64,000 nt of DNA from Shewanella sp. MBTL60-112-B2 (GTDB lineage Bacteria; Pseudomonadota; Gammaproteobacteria; Enterobacterales; Shewanellaceae), in contig NZ_BPFA01000006.1 in the NCBI RefSeq assembly GCF_019655055.1, positions 62,001-126,000 on the forward strand, given 5' to 3'. The number at the start of each line of letters is the position of its first letter. The first letter of the stretch is position 1. The notes beneath the pieces are model-generated. The model was given only the letters and a program-made list of their open reading frames with translations. It made no database searches and was not told where the DNA came from. Of the stretch, positions 51,590 through 61,923 are shown one piece after another. Made by a program: the position numbers and the translations under genes.

Positions 51590-52004
51590 GAGTTTTAAAA
51601 TCCTTAATTAGGTAAAACTGTAAATTAAATATAGGTTTAACTTGCCATTCCACGACTTTATCATGCAGTTTTGAGGCTGTTTTTAGTTGCTCAATGCTTG
51701 TACTGCAGGTAAAAAGTAGACAGCTAAGTTTGCTTGAAAAGTGTAGCAGTAGATGTGAAAAACGGCAATTAAGCCCTTGAATTGGCTTAAGGTGGTTTTT
51801 TATTTAACTATTTGATTTTAAGGTTATGAATTTTAACGGTTTAAAATTTTACCAAGATAACTTTTTACGTGTTGGTTGAGGCTGGGTGGTCATAAAGGAG
51901 GGGGCTAAACTTTGACTAGAATGTTAGAAGTGTGATCTAACTCGGTGTAACAGCAAGAGCTAAAATGCGGCATGCTTTAGTAAGATAAAACATGCCGGCA
52001 ATTA
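51590..52004. other. Intergenic region upstream of ndh
   Basis: A 415-bp stretch with an AT-rich middle. GGCATG..CATGCC at 51969-51996, with TTTTA on the minus strand, may be the terminator of the 52005 gene. Nothing else was recognised. Confidence 0.4.
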
Positions 52005-52367
52005 TTAGAGTTTGCTTAAGCGAGACTTATAATCGTCGATAACATGTTCCATGATTTCTTGTACTGAGGTGTCTTTGGTTTTGTTATCCATAAACACCTT
52101 GAATGTCACCAAAGCATGTTTGTCATCTTTGAGGCGATCATTTTGCATGGCGAAATAGGCTTGTTCCTGCTCACATTCTCTGACGACAAAGCCTTCATGT
52201 TCAAATAGTCGGTTGCCTGAATGGCCGTGCCACTTAGTAATTCTGTCTAGTGCGATTTCACAAGAGCGGTTTAGCTCAACATGGTTACGCCAGCTAGTTG
52301 GGTGTGCGGGATCCTTAACGTGCGGGCATCGGACTGTGTAGTTGTATACATGAGAGATTGCTGTCAT
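52005..52367 (-). CDS. Uncharacterised small cytoplasmic protein
   Basis: A 120-residue soluble protein without signal or membrane segment. It begins MTAISHVYNYTVRCPHVKDPAHPTSWRNHVELNRSC, contains two Cys in the first third, and has a charged helical C-terminus (MEHVIDDYKSRLSKL). I do not recognise the family. Codon use matches its core neighbours and it stands alone, divergent from the RND genes. Confidence 0.75.
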   Translation of the reverse strand: MTAISHVYNYTVRCPHVKDPAHPTSWRNHVELNRSCEIALDRITKWHGHSGNRLFEHEGFVVRECEQEQAYFAMQNDRLKDDKHALVTFKVFMDNKTKDTSVQEIMEHVIDDYKSRLSKL

Positions 52368-52826
52368 AAATTACCTACCTGTTCGCTGTGACTGATGCTA
52401 TCTTAGGCATCGTTTTTTATCTTGGTCAACCACTTGCGTGGTTTGAGCGTACTTTCTGTGTAGTTCGAGCAAGTTGAGCTAACTAAATATCGATTTTTTC
52501 TACCGCGCACATACATAACGCTTAGTTAACACTCTAGTTGCTGTACCTATTGTTTACCATGACATTTAACTTAATAACCTTGTTCCAGCTCTCACTTTTA
52601 CCGATGAAAGCAAATAAGTAGCTGCTTTGGCTAATAAAGCATCAGTTTAATTGCTTTTGGGTTTCTGAGTTGGTAATTAGCGTCAATAAAACAGCTGAGT
52701 CTAGCTTAGGTGGTCGATGTTAATAAGTTTGCGATTTCATTATAAAAAGGTTTCTTTTGCTGGGTGGTGCAGCCTATAATTTCATAACAAAAATAAAGCA
52801 CATTTCCTACCCTTCAGGAGGCTTCA
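52368..52826. other. Intergenic region upstream of the RND operon
   Basis: A 459-bp divergent promoter region. A strong AGGAGG ribosome site (52817-52822) precedes the adaptor gene. No regulator gene or clear operator was recognised. Confidence 0.45.
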
Positions 52827-53984
52827 ATGGCCGAGTCATCAGTTTCAAAATTTAAGTTGTGGGTGTTCGCGGTTAGCGCCGTCGCAGTATCTGCGTGTGG
52901 CGATGCGCCTGCACCTCAGCAAGCTATGTCACCGAGTGTCATTGTTAACACTGCCCATACTGAAGAAATCACCCCAAAATCTGAAATTGTTGGCCGTACC
53001 CGCGCATCTGAAGATGTGATCATTAAATCGCAAATACAGGGCCAATTGCTGCAGCGCACTTTTATTGAAGGTGATGATGTTACCGCTGGTGATCTATTGT
53101 TTGAAATCGATCCCGCTACCTATAAAGCTGAGCTTGCCCAGCAACATGCAGTGCTAAAACAAGCGATTGCTTCACGAGATGTTGCGGTGATGAACTGGGA
53201 GCGTGGTCGTCGATTACTGCCTGACGGCATGATTAGTGCGCAGGATATGGATGAGCTGACTAGCCGTAAACTCACCACCGCAGCAGGTGTTGTGCAAGCA
53301 GAAGCGGCGGTGCAAGCCGCTGAGCTGCAGCTGAGCTATACCAAGGTTTATGCACCGATTTCGGGGCGTATTAGTCACTCTAAAGTGAGTACTGGTGACA
53401 TTATTACTCCGCAATCAGAAATGGCCAGCTTAGTGCAGCTACAACCTATGTGGGTGAGTTTTCAAGTTGCAGAGAAAGCACTGATTTCAGCGCAGCAGAA
53501 CTTCTCTAAAGCCCAACAAAAAGAGGTCAAGATTACTGATATCGTAATGCGTTTACGCCTCCCTAACGGCACCATGTTTGACGAGATAGGCCATATCGAC
53601 TTTATCGGTAACCGTGTTGACGCCGCAACAGGTACCTTGCCAGTGCGTGCTACCTTTAAAAATGACGATAAGCTCATGTTACCGGGCTTGTTTGTTACCT
53701 TAGTGATTGAGTCCCCGATTACAGAAAGTGCCTTACTTATTCCGCAAGCTGCAGTGCAAGAAGATCAGCAAGGTCGCTTTGTAATGGTGCTTAATGAGCA
53801 AGATGAGGTGCAAAAGCGCATCGTCAAACTGGGTGACCGTTTTGGTGTTGAATGGCGAGTGTTAGATGGTTTAGAAGACGGTGAACGTATTGTGGTAGAA
53901 GGATTACAAAAAATCCGTCCCGGGATAAAAGTAAACCCTGTTGAGCAAGAAGTTATCCCTTTTAAAGAAGATGAAACTAAATAG
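52827..53984 (+). CDS. RND efflux membrane fusion protein
   Basis: The periplasmic adaptor of an AcrAB-type pump. The 385-residue lipoprotein has lipobox VSAC (Cys about 24), the lipoyl half-motifs (VIIKSQIQGQLLQRTFIEGDDVTAGDLLFEIDPATYKAELAQQ and LSYTKVYAPISGRISHSKVSTGDIIT), a helical hairpin between them, and the beta-barrel/membrane-proximal domain VQEDQQGRFVMVLN..GLEDGERIVVEGLQKIRPG. It is followed 93 bp later by the pump gene. No outer membrane channel is encoded, so it probably uses a shared TolC. Confidence 0.92.
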   Translation: MAESSVSKFKLWVFAVSAVAVSACGDAPAPQQAMSPSVIVNTAHTEEITPKSEIVGRTRASEDVIIKSQIQGQLLQRTFIEGDDVTAGDLLFEIDPATYKAELAQQHAVLKQAIASRDVAVMNWERGRRLLPDGMISAQDMDELTSRKLTTAAGVVQAEAAVQAAELQLSYTKVYAPISGRISHSKVSTGDIITPQSEMASLVQLQPMWVSFQVAEKALISAQQNFSKAQQKEVKITDIVMRLRLPNGTMFDEIGHIDFIGNRVDAATGTLPVRATFKNDDKLMLPGLFVTLVIESPITESALLIPQAAVQEDQQGRFVMVLNEQDEVQKRIVKLGDRFGVEWRVLDGLEDGERIVVEGLQKIRPGIKVNPVEQEVIPFKEDETK

Positions 53985-54077
53985 GAGTTGTCTTGATGAA
54001 CATATCTTGTTTTGTCTACTCAAGGGGCGTTAATGCCTATTGTTTTGAGTGCGTGTTAACGCCGACTGGGGAATGCC

Positions 54078-57000
54078 ATGATTAGTGATTTTTTTATTAA
54101 TAGGCCGAAATTCGCCTTTGTTATCTCAACTGTACTGACCTTAGTCGGGTTAATCGCCATTCCTGTGTTATCGGTTTCAGAGTTTCCTGAAATTGCGCCG
54201 CCACAGGTGAGTGTTTCAACCAGTTACTCTGGTGCGAGTGCCGATATTGTAAAAGATACCATTGCCCAGCCGTTAGAGGCCGAAGTTAACGGTGTTGAAG
54301 GCATGCTCTATATGGAGTCTAAGAGTGCCAATGATGGTAGCTATTCGCTCAATGTGACTTTTGAAGTGGGCACCGATGCCGATATGGCACAGGTAAAAGT
54401 GCAAAACCGTGTACAGCAGGCAATGCCGCGATTACCGGAAGAGGTGAAACGACAGGGGGTTAAAGTTGAAAAACAAAGCCCCAATATGTTGATGGTAGTT
54501 AACCTTGTTTCACCTGATGAGACCTTTGATTCGCTGTTTATCACTAACTATGCGGGCTTAAACGTTAAGGATGCGTTAGCGCGTCAATACGGTGTGTCTA
54601 AAGTTCAAGTAATTGGTGCATTAGACTATGCCATGCGTATTTGGCTCGACCCTGACAAGATGGCCAGCTTGAGTGTTACCGCAAGCGATGTTATCGGTGC
54701 GCTGCAAGAGCAAAACATTCAAGTTGCAGCGGGGCGAATTGGCGCCGCACCGGTGGATCCTGAACAGCAGTTTCAGTACACGCTGCAAACCAAAGGTCGA
54801 CTTAAAGATCCGCAAGAGTTTTATGATGTGATGATAAGAGCCAATAACGATGGCTCTAAAGTCGTGGTTGGTGATGTTGCTAGAGTTGAGCTTGGCTCAC
54901 AAACCTACGATGCTCAAGGCAAGTTAAACAATAAGCCATCGGCGATTATTGCGATTTACCAGTCACCGGATGCCAACGCACTGGAAGTGGGTAAAGCGAT
55001 TAAAGCGGAAATGGCAAAGCTGTCAGAACGTTTTCCTAATGATCTTGAATACGAAGTTTTATATGACACCACTGAGTTTGTTGAAACCTCAATTAAAGAG
55101 GTAGTGCAAACCCTATTTATCTCAATTGCATTAGTCGTATTTGTGGTGTTTATCTTCTTGCAAGATGTTCGCTCAACACTGGTTCCCGCTATTGCAATTC
55201 CTGTTTCTTTGATTGGTACCTTTGCTTTTTTACTTGCCTTTGGCATGAGCATTAACACGGTATCGCTATTCGCGCTTATTTTGGCGATTGGTATCGTGGT
55301 CGATGACGCGATTGTGGTGGTCGAAAACGTCACTCGTTTAATGCAAGATGAGGGACTATCACCAAAAGAAGCCACCTCCAAAGCAATGAAAGAGGTAACA
55401 GGGCCGATTATTGCAACCACATTAGTATTGCTTGCAGTGTTTGCGCCGACAGCTGTTATGCCGGGGATCACCGGTCAAATGTACGCGCAGTTTTCGGTGA
55501 CTATCTGTATTTCAGTGCTAATTTCTTCAGTCAATGCACTGACCTTAAGCCCTGCGCTGTGCGCCTCATTATTGCGCCCGCCTAAGACACATACTAAAGG
55601 CTTCCACGCGGCGTTTAATAAGCATTTTGAACGCTTCACAGGCAAGTATATGAAGCTAGTATCTTCATTGACACGTAAGCTAGTACTGGTTGGAATAGTC
55701 TATGCGGCTCTGATTTTACTTACCGGAGGTATTGCTAAAATCTTACCGTCAGGCTTTGTGCCAATGGAAGATAAAAAAGCCTTTATGGTCGATATTCAGC
55801 TACCCGATGGCGCTTCGCTTAACCGTACTGAAGATGTGATGCGTGAGCTAGTAGAGTTAACGCGCGCAGAACCAGGGGTTGAGAACGTTATTCATGCCAG
55901 TGGCTTTAGTATTTTGACCGGCTCAGTGTCTTCAAACGGTGGCTTGATGATTGTCACGCTATCTACTTGGAGCGAGCGTGAATCACCCGATATGGCAGAG
56001 TCTGCCATTGTTGCCAAACTTCAAGCTAAATACGCGGCTAACCCTGCGGTAAAGGCCATGGCATTCTCACTGCCGCCAATTCCTGGGGTGGGTAGTGTCG
56101 GTGGCTTTGAGTTTGTGTTGCAAGACACGCAAGGGCGTACGCCTCAAGAGCTCGCTTCTGTCATGCGCGCCTTAATTATGAAAGCCAATGAGCAACCTGA
56201 AATTGCGATGGCCTTTAGTAACTTCCGCGCTGATGTGCCGCAGATGTTTGTCGATGTTGATAGAGATAAAGCCAAGGCGTTAGGTATTTCGCTTAATGAG
56301 ATCTTCTCAACCATGCAAACCATGCTTGGCTCTATGTACGTTAATGATTTTAACCGTTATGGCAAAGTCTTTAGAGTTATCTTGCAGGCTGAGACTGAGT
56401 ATCGTGATTCAGACAAAGACATCTCGCGCTTTTATGTGCGCTCTAATACCGGTGAAATGGTGCCGCTAAGTACCTTAGTGACTGTGACGCCGATTTTAGG
56501 CCCTGATGTGATGAACAACTACAATATGTTCAGCTCGACGACCATTAACGGTTTCCCGGCGCCGGGCTTTAGCTCGGGTGACGCGATTACTGCAATGGAG
56601 CGCGCTGCCAATGAATCGCTGCCAACCGGCTATACGTTTGAGTGGACAGGGCAAACTTACCAAGAGATTAAGGCGGGTAATCTCGCGCCGCTTATTTTCG
56701 GCTTGGCGTTAGTGTTTACTTACTTATTCCTGGTGGCGCAGTACGAGAGCTGGACCATTCCGTTTGCGGTAATTCTAGCTGTGCCGATAGCTGTGTTAGG
56801 TGCGTTCCTAAATATCCTCTTGGTTGGTTCAGACTTAAACCTTTATGCGCAGATTGGTCTGGTACTGCTGATTGGCCTCGCCTGTAAGAATGCGATTTTG
56901 ATAGTCGAGTTTGCTAAGCAGTTACGTGAAGAGGGCAAAAGCATATTAGAGGCCGGCGAGACGGCAGCTAGATTGCGTTTTCGCGCGGTACTGATGACAG

Positions 57001-57224
57001 CGTTCTCTTTCCTTTTAGGAGTATTGCCTTTGGTCATAGCCTCTGGTGCCGGTGCCGGTAGTCGCCGTGCTTTAGGTTACTCTGTGTTTGGCGGTATGTT
57101 AGCGGCTACTATTGTTGGAACCTTATTAGTGCCAGTATTTTATGTGATTATGCAAAAGATGCGTGAAAAGGCTAAAGGCTTACCGAGTGATGTCGAGTCT
57201 GCTACAGCAAAAGAGGTAAGCTAA
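54078..57224 (+). CDS. RND (HAE1) multidrug efflux pump, AcrB-like
   Basis: A 1048-residue inner membrane pump. [17 protein letters not shown] is the typical N-terminus, TM4 has the proton-relay Asp pair [16 protein letters not shown]10 the Lys in [15 protein letters not shown], and the porter domains lie between. [28 protein letters not shown] starts the second half. It exports lipophilic compounds with proton exchange; the substrate range cannot be read from sequence. It is co-transcribed with the adaptor gene, with no local regulator. Confidence 0.94.
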   Translation: MISDFFINRPKFAFVISTVLTLVGLIAIPVLSVSEFPEIAPPQVSVSTSYSGASADIVKDTIAQPLEAEVNGVEGMLYMESKSANDGSYSLNVTFEVGTDADMAQVKVQNRVQQAMPRLPEEVKRQGVKVEKQSPNMLMVVNLVSPDETFDSLFITNYAGLNVKDALARQYGVSKVQVIGALDYAMRIWLDPDKMASLSVTASDVIGALQEQNIQVAAGRIGAAPVDPEQQFQYTLQTKGRLKDPQEFYDVMIRANNDGSKVVVGDVARVELGSQTYDAQGKLNNKPSAIIAIYQSPDANALEVGKAIKAEMAKLSERFPNDLEYEVLYDTTEFVETSIKEVVQTLFISIALVVFVVFIFLQDVRSTLVPAIAIPVSLIGTFAFLLAFGMSINTVSLFALILAIGIVVDDAIVVVENVTRLMQDEGLSPKEATSKAMKEVTGPIIATTLVLLAVFAPTAVMPGITGQMYAQFSVTICISVLISSVNALTLSPALCASLLRPPKTHTKGFHAAFNKHFERFTGKYMKLVSSLTRKLVLVGIVYAALILLTGGIAKILPSGFVPMEDKKAFMVDIQLPDGASLNRTEDVMRELVELTRAEPGVENVIHASGFSILTGSVSSNGGLMIVTLSTWSERESPDMAESAIVAKLQAKYAANPAVKAMAFSLPPIPGVGSVGGFEFVLQDTQGRTPQELASVMRALIMKANEQPEIAMAFSNFRADVPQMFVDVDRDKAKALGISLNEIFSTMQTMLGSMYVNDFNRYGKVFRVILQAETEYRDSDKDISRFYVRSNTGEMVPLSTLVTVTPILGPDVMNNYNMFSSTTINGFPAPGFSSGDAITAMERAANESLPTGYTFEWTGQTYQEIKAGNLAPLIFGLALVFTYLFLVAQYESWTIPFAVILAVPIAVLGAFLNILLVGSDLNLYAQIGLVLLIGLACKNAILIVEFAKQLREEGKSILEAGETAARLRFRAVLMTAFSFLLGVLPLVIASGAGAGSRRALGYSVFGGMLAATIVGTLLVPVFYVIMQKMREKAKGLPSDVESATAKEVS

Positions 57225-57281
57225 CCTCATAAGCTAGAGAAATAAATTAGAAGCATAAATTTAGCGCCTAATTCGCAAAGC

Positions 57282-57312
57282 AAAAGGCCTGTTGTCATAA
57301 CAGGCCTTTTTA
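57282..57312 (+). terminator. Terminator of the RND operon
   Basis: AAAAGGCCTGTT / AACAGGCCTTTT, 5-nt loop, followed by TT, 57 bp after the stop. Confidence 0.88.
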
Positions 57313-57479
57313 ATGCTTAAAAATCAGCAACCATTGGTGAAGATAGCTCTTAGATAAAATCTTATGTTTCTCGGATATAGATAACAGCTTAAAGAGTAAA
57401 TAACTCGACTTGTTTGATGTTAACGAAAGCAATTTTCTGGGTTTAGAAAAGGTAAGGCATGCTTATCAAAGCGCTGAAA

Positions 57480-57545
57480 GGAAAAAGCCCACTCCGAGGA
57501 GTGGGCTTCTAAGCTTGCTTTAACTTTTGCAGGGAAAAAGCGAAC
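57480..57545 (-). ncRNA. Candidate short RNA with extended -10 promoter
   Basis: On the minus strand a perfect extended -10, TGGTATAAT (57552-57560), is followed by about 40 nt with no start codon context and then a strong terminator hairpin AAGCCCACTCC / GGAGTGGGCTT with TTTTCC (57485-57508). That predicts a transcript of about 65 nt unlinked to any gene; the nearest minus-strand gene ends 330 bp away. No known sRNA was recognised. The rest of 57311-57877 holds nothing I can identify. Confidence 0.4.
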
Positions 57546-57877
57546 CTTTTAATTATACCAAACATGTATCCATTTGTATCTCTTTAGTCAGCTGAAATAG
57601 GCTTAAATAGTGATAACTGGCAATATTTGGTGAAAATTCAAATTTATATTTAGAACAAAAAACCGCAATAATATAACTTTGGTTTAAAAATACTCGCCTT
57701 AAGCAGCTGAAAATGAAAGATAGCAAGTCAAATTCTGGGAGTTTATCTGCTCGCTACCTTTCAAGTCTTACTTACCATTAGAGTCTATTGTCACGCGGTT
57801 GTGACTAAGCGACTATGTCTCTATGGCTTTAATTAACAGCCTTAACTTAGTTAAGTGCTTTAGTTAAACTGCTTTAG

Positions 57878-59026
57878 TTAAAGCGCGTTAGTGAAGATTT
57901 GACAGATCTCTTCATGAGTTGCTTGCTTAGGGTTAGTGAAACCACAAGCATCTTTAAGTGCATTATCCGCAAGCGTTGGAATATCTTCAGCTTTTACACC
58001 CAGTTTGGTGAGGTTCTCAGGAATATTCACCGCAACAGATAGTTGCTTAATCGCAGTAATAGCCGCTGTCGCACCTTGCTCATCAGTCATTGCAGCCACA
58101 TCAACGCCCATGGCTTTAGCAACATCCTTTAGGCGACCAGGAACCACTTGGGCGTTATAAGCTTGAACATGCGGTAACAACAATGCGTTACACACGCCAT
58201 GGGGTAGGTCGTAAAAACCACCTAGCTGGTGGGCCATCGCATGAACATAGCCTAGGCTTGCATTGTTAAATGCCATACCCGCAAGGAACTGGGCGTAGGC
58301 CATTTGGTCACGAGCTTCAATGCTTTGGCCATTCTCAACCGCTTCGACTAAGTTACCCTGAATAAGCTCAATGGCCTTAATTGCGCATGCATCTGTGATT
58401 GGGTTCGCCGCGATAGACACATAGGCTTCGATAGCATGAGTCAGTGCATCCATACCCGTTGCAGCAGTCAATCCTGCAGGTTTAAGCAGCATGAGCTCTG
58501 GGTCATTCACTGATAAAATTGGCGTAGTGTTCTTGTCGACAATAGCCATCTTAATATGGCGAGCTTCATCGGTAATGATACAAAAACGAGTCATTTCACT
58601 GGCGGTGCCCGCAGTGGTGTTAATGGCAACCAGCGGTAGTTGTGGCTTAGTTGATACATCTAAACCTTCGTAATCTTTAATGCTGCCGCCGTTAGTGGCA
58701 ACCAGTGCAATGCCTTTAGCGCAGTCATGGGGTGAGCCGCCACCTAAAGAGATGACAAAGTCACAGTTGTTAGCGGTTAAGATCTCAAGACCGGCTTCGA
58801 CATTGCCAACCGTTGGGTTTGGTTGCACGCCATCGAAGATGACAGAGCGGATATCATTGCTGGCTAACTTGTCTGTGACTTGAGCAACCAGACCAATTTC
58901 AACCAGAGGCTTGTCAGTAACAATTAGTGCATTTTTAAAGCCGAGTGACTTGATGTCACCAATGGCTTCAGTCACAGCATCTTGACCTAAGATATTGACA
59001 GATGGGATAAAAAATTTAGCAGCCAT
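57878..59026 (-). CDS. yiaY: Iron-containing alcohol dehydrogenase
   Basis: A 382-residue group III alcohol dehydrogenase, nearly colinear with E. coli YiaY. Diagnostic segments are [24 protein letters not shown] (NAD binding), [39 protein letters not shown] and the iron ligands in [32 protein letters not shown] 59026 ([11 protein letters not shown]) has AGGTG upstream and is preferred over the GTG at 59035. It reduces aldehydes or oxidises alcohols; the substrate is inferred. Confidence 0.94.
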   Translation of the reverse strand: MAAKFFIPSVNILGQDAVTEAIGDIKSLGFKNALIVTDKPLVEIGLVAQVTDKLASNDIRSVIFDGVQPNPTVGNVEAGLEILTANNCDFVISLGGGSPHDCAKGIALVATNGGSIKDYEGLDVSTKPQLPLVAINTTAGTASEMTRFCIITDEARHIKMAIVDKNTTPILSVNDPELMLLKPAGLTAATGMDALTHAIEAYVSIAANPITDACAIKAIELIQGNLVEAVENGQSIEARDQMAYAQFLAGMAFNNASLGYVHAMAHQLGGFYDLPHGVCNALLLPHVQAYNAQVVPGRLKDVAKAMGVDVAAMTDEQGATAAITAIKQLSVAVNIPENLTKLGVKAEDIPTLADNALKDACGFTNPKQATHEEICQIFTNAL

Positions 59027-59035
59027 AAGAATCAC

Positions 59036-59504
59036 CTATTACGCTTAATGTTAAAAGTTGTTATCTTTTCTGGTAATTAAAGTACCAACACCAGTGCAAT
59101 AAAGGTGTGATCAGTCTCTAATAATCGGCAGGGTTTGGCGAGAATTAAATCGAAAGTTGGATCCATCTTCCCGAACTTGTAATTTTATGACATCAAATGC
59201 GCTTAATTACCCAGTCTGACTCATTAATTGCTGACTCTTTAGCTACATAGAAGTATTGAGTCATACTCAAGGAGCTTAATCGTTATTTATTTTTGCAGCT
59301 TTATGTTGTGCTTCTACTGCTCTCTTGATCTTAAATTGATCAATATCACTGTCATTTATACGTCATAAATCCATCTTCAAACTGTTATTTACAAGCGCCA
59401 TGCTAACGGCTCAATTGAGAGTCTGGTTGGTCGAATGTGCGTTTGTTGATTGCGGCTGTAGCTGATAGCCCAGTGAATTTAAAGTGATAGAGGATGGCGA
59501 TGTT
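59036..59504. other. Intergenic region upstream of malQ
   Basis: A 470-bp divergent region between yiaY and malQ. TTGAGT-CAT-ACTCAA at 59256-59270 is a short inverted repeat. No further element was recognised. Confidence 0.4.
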
Positions 59505-61904
59505 GTGCTGAGTAAATTGCTGTATCTACAGGGGGTTGGCGCAGAGTTCATCAACAGTGATGGCGTGAATGTGCAGATCCCGCAACAAGACAGAAACGGG
59601 GTTTTACAGGCGATGCTCACGCAGACGGCTCCAGATCTGTCTTTTGATGCTTGTCACTCACAACAAAACGATGCCTACAACGCCACTAATACTTGGATTG
59701 ATAAACGTATCTATCAATTAGATGCAGATCCTTGGACTCAACCCGTGGCGCATTTCCAGCATAGCAACAATGTTGAGCCTAAAATCAGCTTTCAAGTACC
59801 CGCAGATTACTCTGGTTGCGTCGAGATAGAGCTTCAATTGGAGTCCGGTTCATATTGTAAAATTGAATTTTTGGCTGCTGAAAATCCATTTGTCAGAGTG
59901 ACTGGCAACTATGGGATAGGTGACCAGACTTATTTACGCTACGAGTTAAGCCTTACTGCTGAAGTTGTAGAGCTTATTTGTAGTGGCACTATACTGAATT
60001 TAGATAACCAAACTCAGCATCTACAGAGGTTGCCTGCAGCGCAATACTTCACTGTAAAACAGGCGTTAACTAAGTCAAATGGGTTAAACACGTCAAATGG
60101 GTTAACGCTAGGCTACCATCAGGTTTGTGTGAATTTGCCCACTATAGATATTAAGGCTGATGGAATTTGGTTGTTAGCACCAGAGGTTAGCTATCAAGGA
60201 GCAGGCCTGACTGATAACGTGGCGAAAGAGGTTAAAAAGCGCTGCTGGGGAGTGAGCCTTCAACTCTATAGCTTGCAGAGTCAGCAGCAATGGGGGATTG
60301 GGGATTTTGCAGATCTGCAAGCTTTACTAAAAATCGTTGCTAGCAAAGGTGCTGATTTTGTTTTACTCAACCCTCTACACGCGCTAGATCTGGAACACCC
60401 CGAAGAAGCTAGCCCATACAGTCCGTCCGATAGGCGCAGAATTAACCCGCTTTATATCGATGTCGAGTCCTTACCCGAATACCAGCTGTGGCAATTGAGT
60501 CTTACCGCAATAGAGCGAGAGCAAGTCCAGCTCGATAAGCAGCAGCTACAGCAAACAAATTGGCTCAATTACCCTGAAATCACTCGGATTAAGTACCGAC
60601 TATTACAGCGACTCTATGAGATTTTTTGCCAACAAGCGTTAATACACGAGTCTCAAGCCGTTGAAGAGCTAGAGTCATTTATCGCTGCCCAAGAACCTGA
60701 TTTCTCGTTGTTTTGCCGCAAACAGCTACACGCCGCAAGTCAGATGTTTGCAAAAGAGCCAATAGGTTTAGCTTTAGACGAACGCTTTTTTGCTTATTTG
60801 CAGTTTATTGCACAGCAGCAATTACAGGCATGCCAACTGTTAGCTAAGCAGCTTGGCATGGAGATAGGCCTAGTAAGAGATCTTGCCGTCGGGACCAATG
60901 CCAGCAGTATTGAAGTTGAAAGCGCTAAGGAGCTTTTTTGTCGTGATGCCTACATAGGCGCGCCCGCTGATTTTTTTGCACCACAAGGGCAAAACTGGGG
61001 ACTTGCGCCAATGGATCCTATCGCACTAGAGCAAACGGGCTTTAAGCATTTTATTAAATTGCTTCGAACTAACATGCGTAGCTGCGGTGCATTGAGAATC
61101 GATCATGTGATGTCGCTACTCAGGTTGTGGTGGTTACCAAAAGATAAGGCTCTCGGAAATGGGGCCTATGTGTATTATCCACTTGATAGCCTTATGGCCA
61201 TTTTATCGATAGAGAGTCATCGGGCTCAATGCTTAGTGATTGGCGAAGATTTAGGTTTGGTCCCAGCAGAGATTGAGCAGGCTATTAATCGTAGCAAAAT
61301 TCTATCCAATCAAGTGTTCTACTTCACTAAACAGTTAGGCAAGTTTGTAGCAACAAGCGAGCATAAGCCTCACAGTTTGATGATGCTGGCCAACCATGAT
61401 GTGCCAACGCTTAAGTCCTGGTGGCAAGCCGATGATCTGCATTTGCGTAAAGAGTTGTTATTGATTGAAACCGATGAGGCGTTAAGTAATGCATTGCAGC
61501 AGCGAGCGTATGAAAAGCATCAGCTTATTGAGTGGCTTTATGAGGCTGGTGGCCTTTCAATCGATGAGTTACAGAACCATAAGAAGCAGGAACTTAGGTT
61601 TGATTGCTTACTAACGGCTTGGCTTGAGGTCGCTGCGAGCTCAGCATCTAAATTGTTCAGTGTTCAGCTTTGCGATCTTATGCAAGACCATCACAGTATT
61701 AACCTTCCTGGAACCTGGAAACAGTACCCTAACTGGCGACGCCGCTTACCTTTACCCCTTGAAGAGCTAGAGAGTAGCGCAGCTATTGATGCCTTGCTTA
61801 AGCGAGTTGATCGCGCAAGACAAGCAAAACAGAGCGCTAACTTATCCCCTGTTAATCAATCGAGCGGTCACGCTAGTGACATTAGCTCGGCAGTTGCCCG
61901 TTAA
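59505..61904 (+). CDS. malQ: 4-alpha-glucanotransferase (amylomaltase)
   Basis: Transfers glucan segments between malto-oligosaccharides; a GH77 enzyme of about 799 residues. The N-terminal ~240 residues are the extra bacterial domain; the GH77 core begins KRCWGVSLQLYSLQSQQQWGIGDFADL, with EEASPYSPSDRRRINPLYIDVE, the nucleophile region in CGALRIDHVMSLLRLWWLP, the acid/base in VIGEDLGLVPAEI, and LANHDVPTLKSWW. The frame is open to a GTG at 59484; GTG 59505 has GAGGA upstream. It is 19 bp from glgB, so they share a glycogen-metabolism operon. Confidence 0.93.
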   Translation: MLSKLLYLQGVGAEFINSDGVNVQIPQQDRNGVLQAMLTQTAPDLSFDACHSQQNDAYNATNTWIDKRIYQLDADPWTQPVAHFQHSNNVEPKISFQVPADYSGCVEIELQLESGSYCKIEFLAAENPFVRVTGNYGIGDQTYLRYELSLTAEVVELICSGTILNLDNQTQHLQRLPAAQYFTVKQALTKSNGLNTSNGLTLGYHQVCVNLPTIDIKADGIWLLAPEVSYQGAGLTDNVAKEVKKRCWGVSLQLYSLQSQQQWGIGDFADLQALLKIVASKGADFVLLNPLHALDLEHPEEASPYSPSDRRRINPLYIDVESLPEYQLWQLSLTAIEREQVQLDKQQLQQTNWLNYPEITRIKYRLLQRLYEIFCQQALIHESQAVEELESFIAAQEPDFSLFCRKQLHAASQMFAKEPIGLALDERFFAYLQFIAQQQLQACQLLAKQLGMEIGLVRDLAVGTNASSIEVESAKELFCRDAYIGAPADFFAPQGQNWGLAPMDPIALEQTGFKHFIKLLRTNMRSCGALRIDHVMSLLRLWWLPKDKALGNGAYVYYPLDSLMAILSIESHRAQCLVIGEDLGLVPAEIEQAINRSKILSNQVFYFTKQLGKFVATSEHKPHSLMMLANHDVPTLKSWWQADDLHLRKELLLIETDEALSNALQQRAYEKHQLIEWLYEAGGLSIDELQNHKKQELRFDCLLTAWLEVAASSASKLFSVQLCDLMQDHHSINLPGTWKQYPNWRRRLPLPLEELESSAAIDALLKRVDRARQAKQSANLSPVNQSSGHASDISSAVAR

Positions 61905-61923
61905 CTTAATGGATTAAATCACG

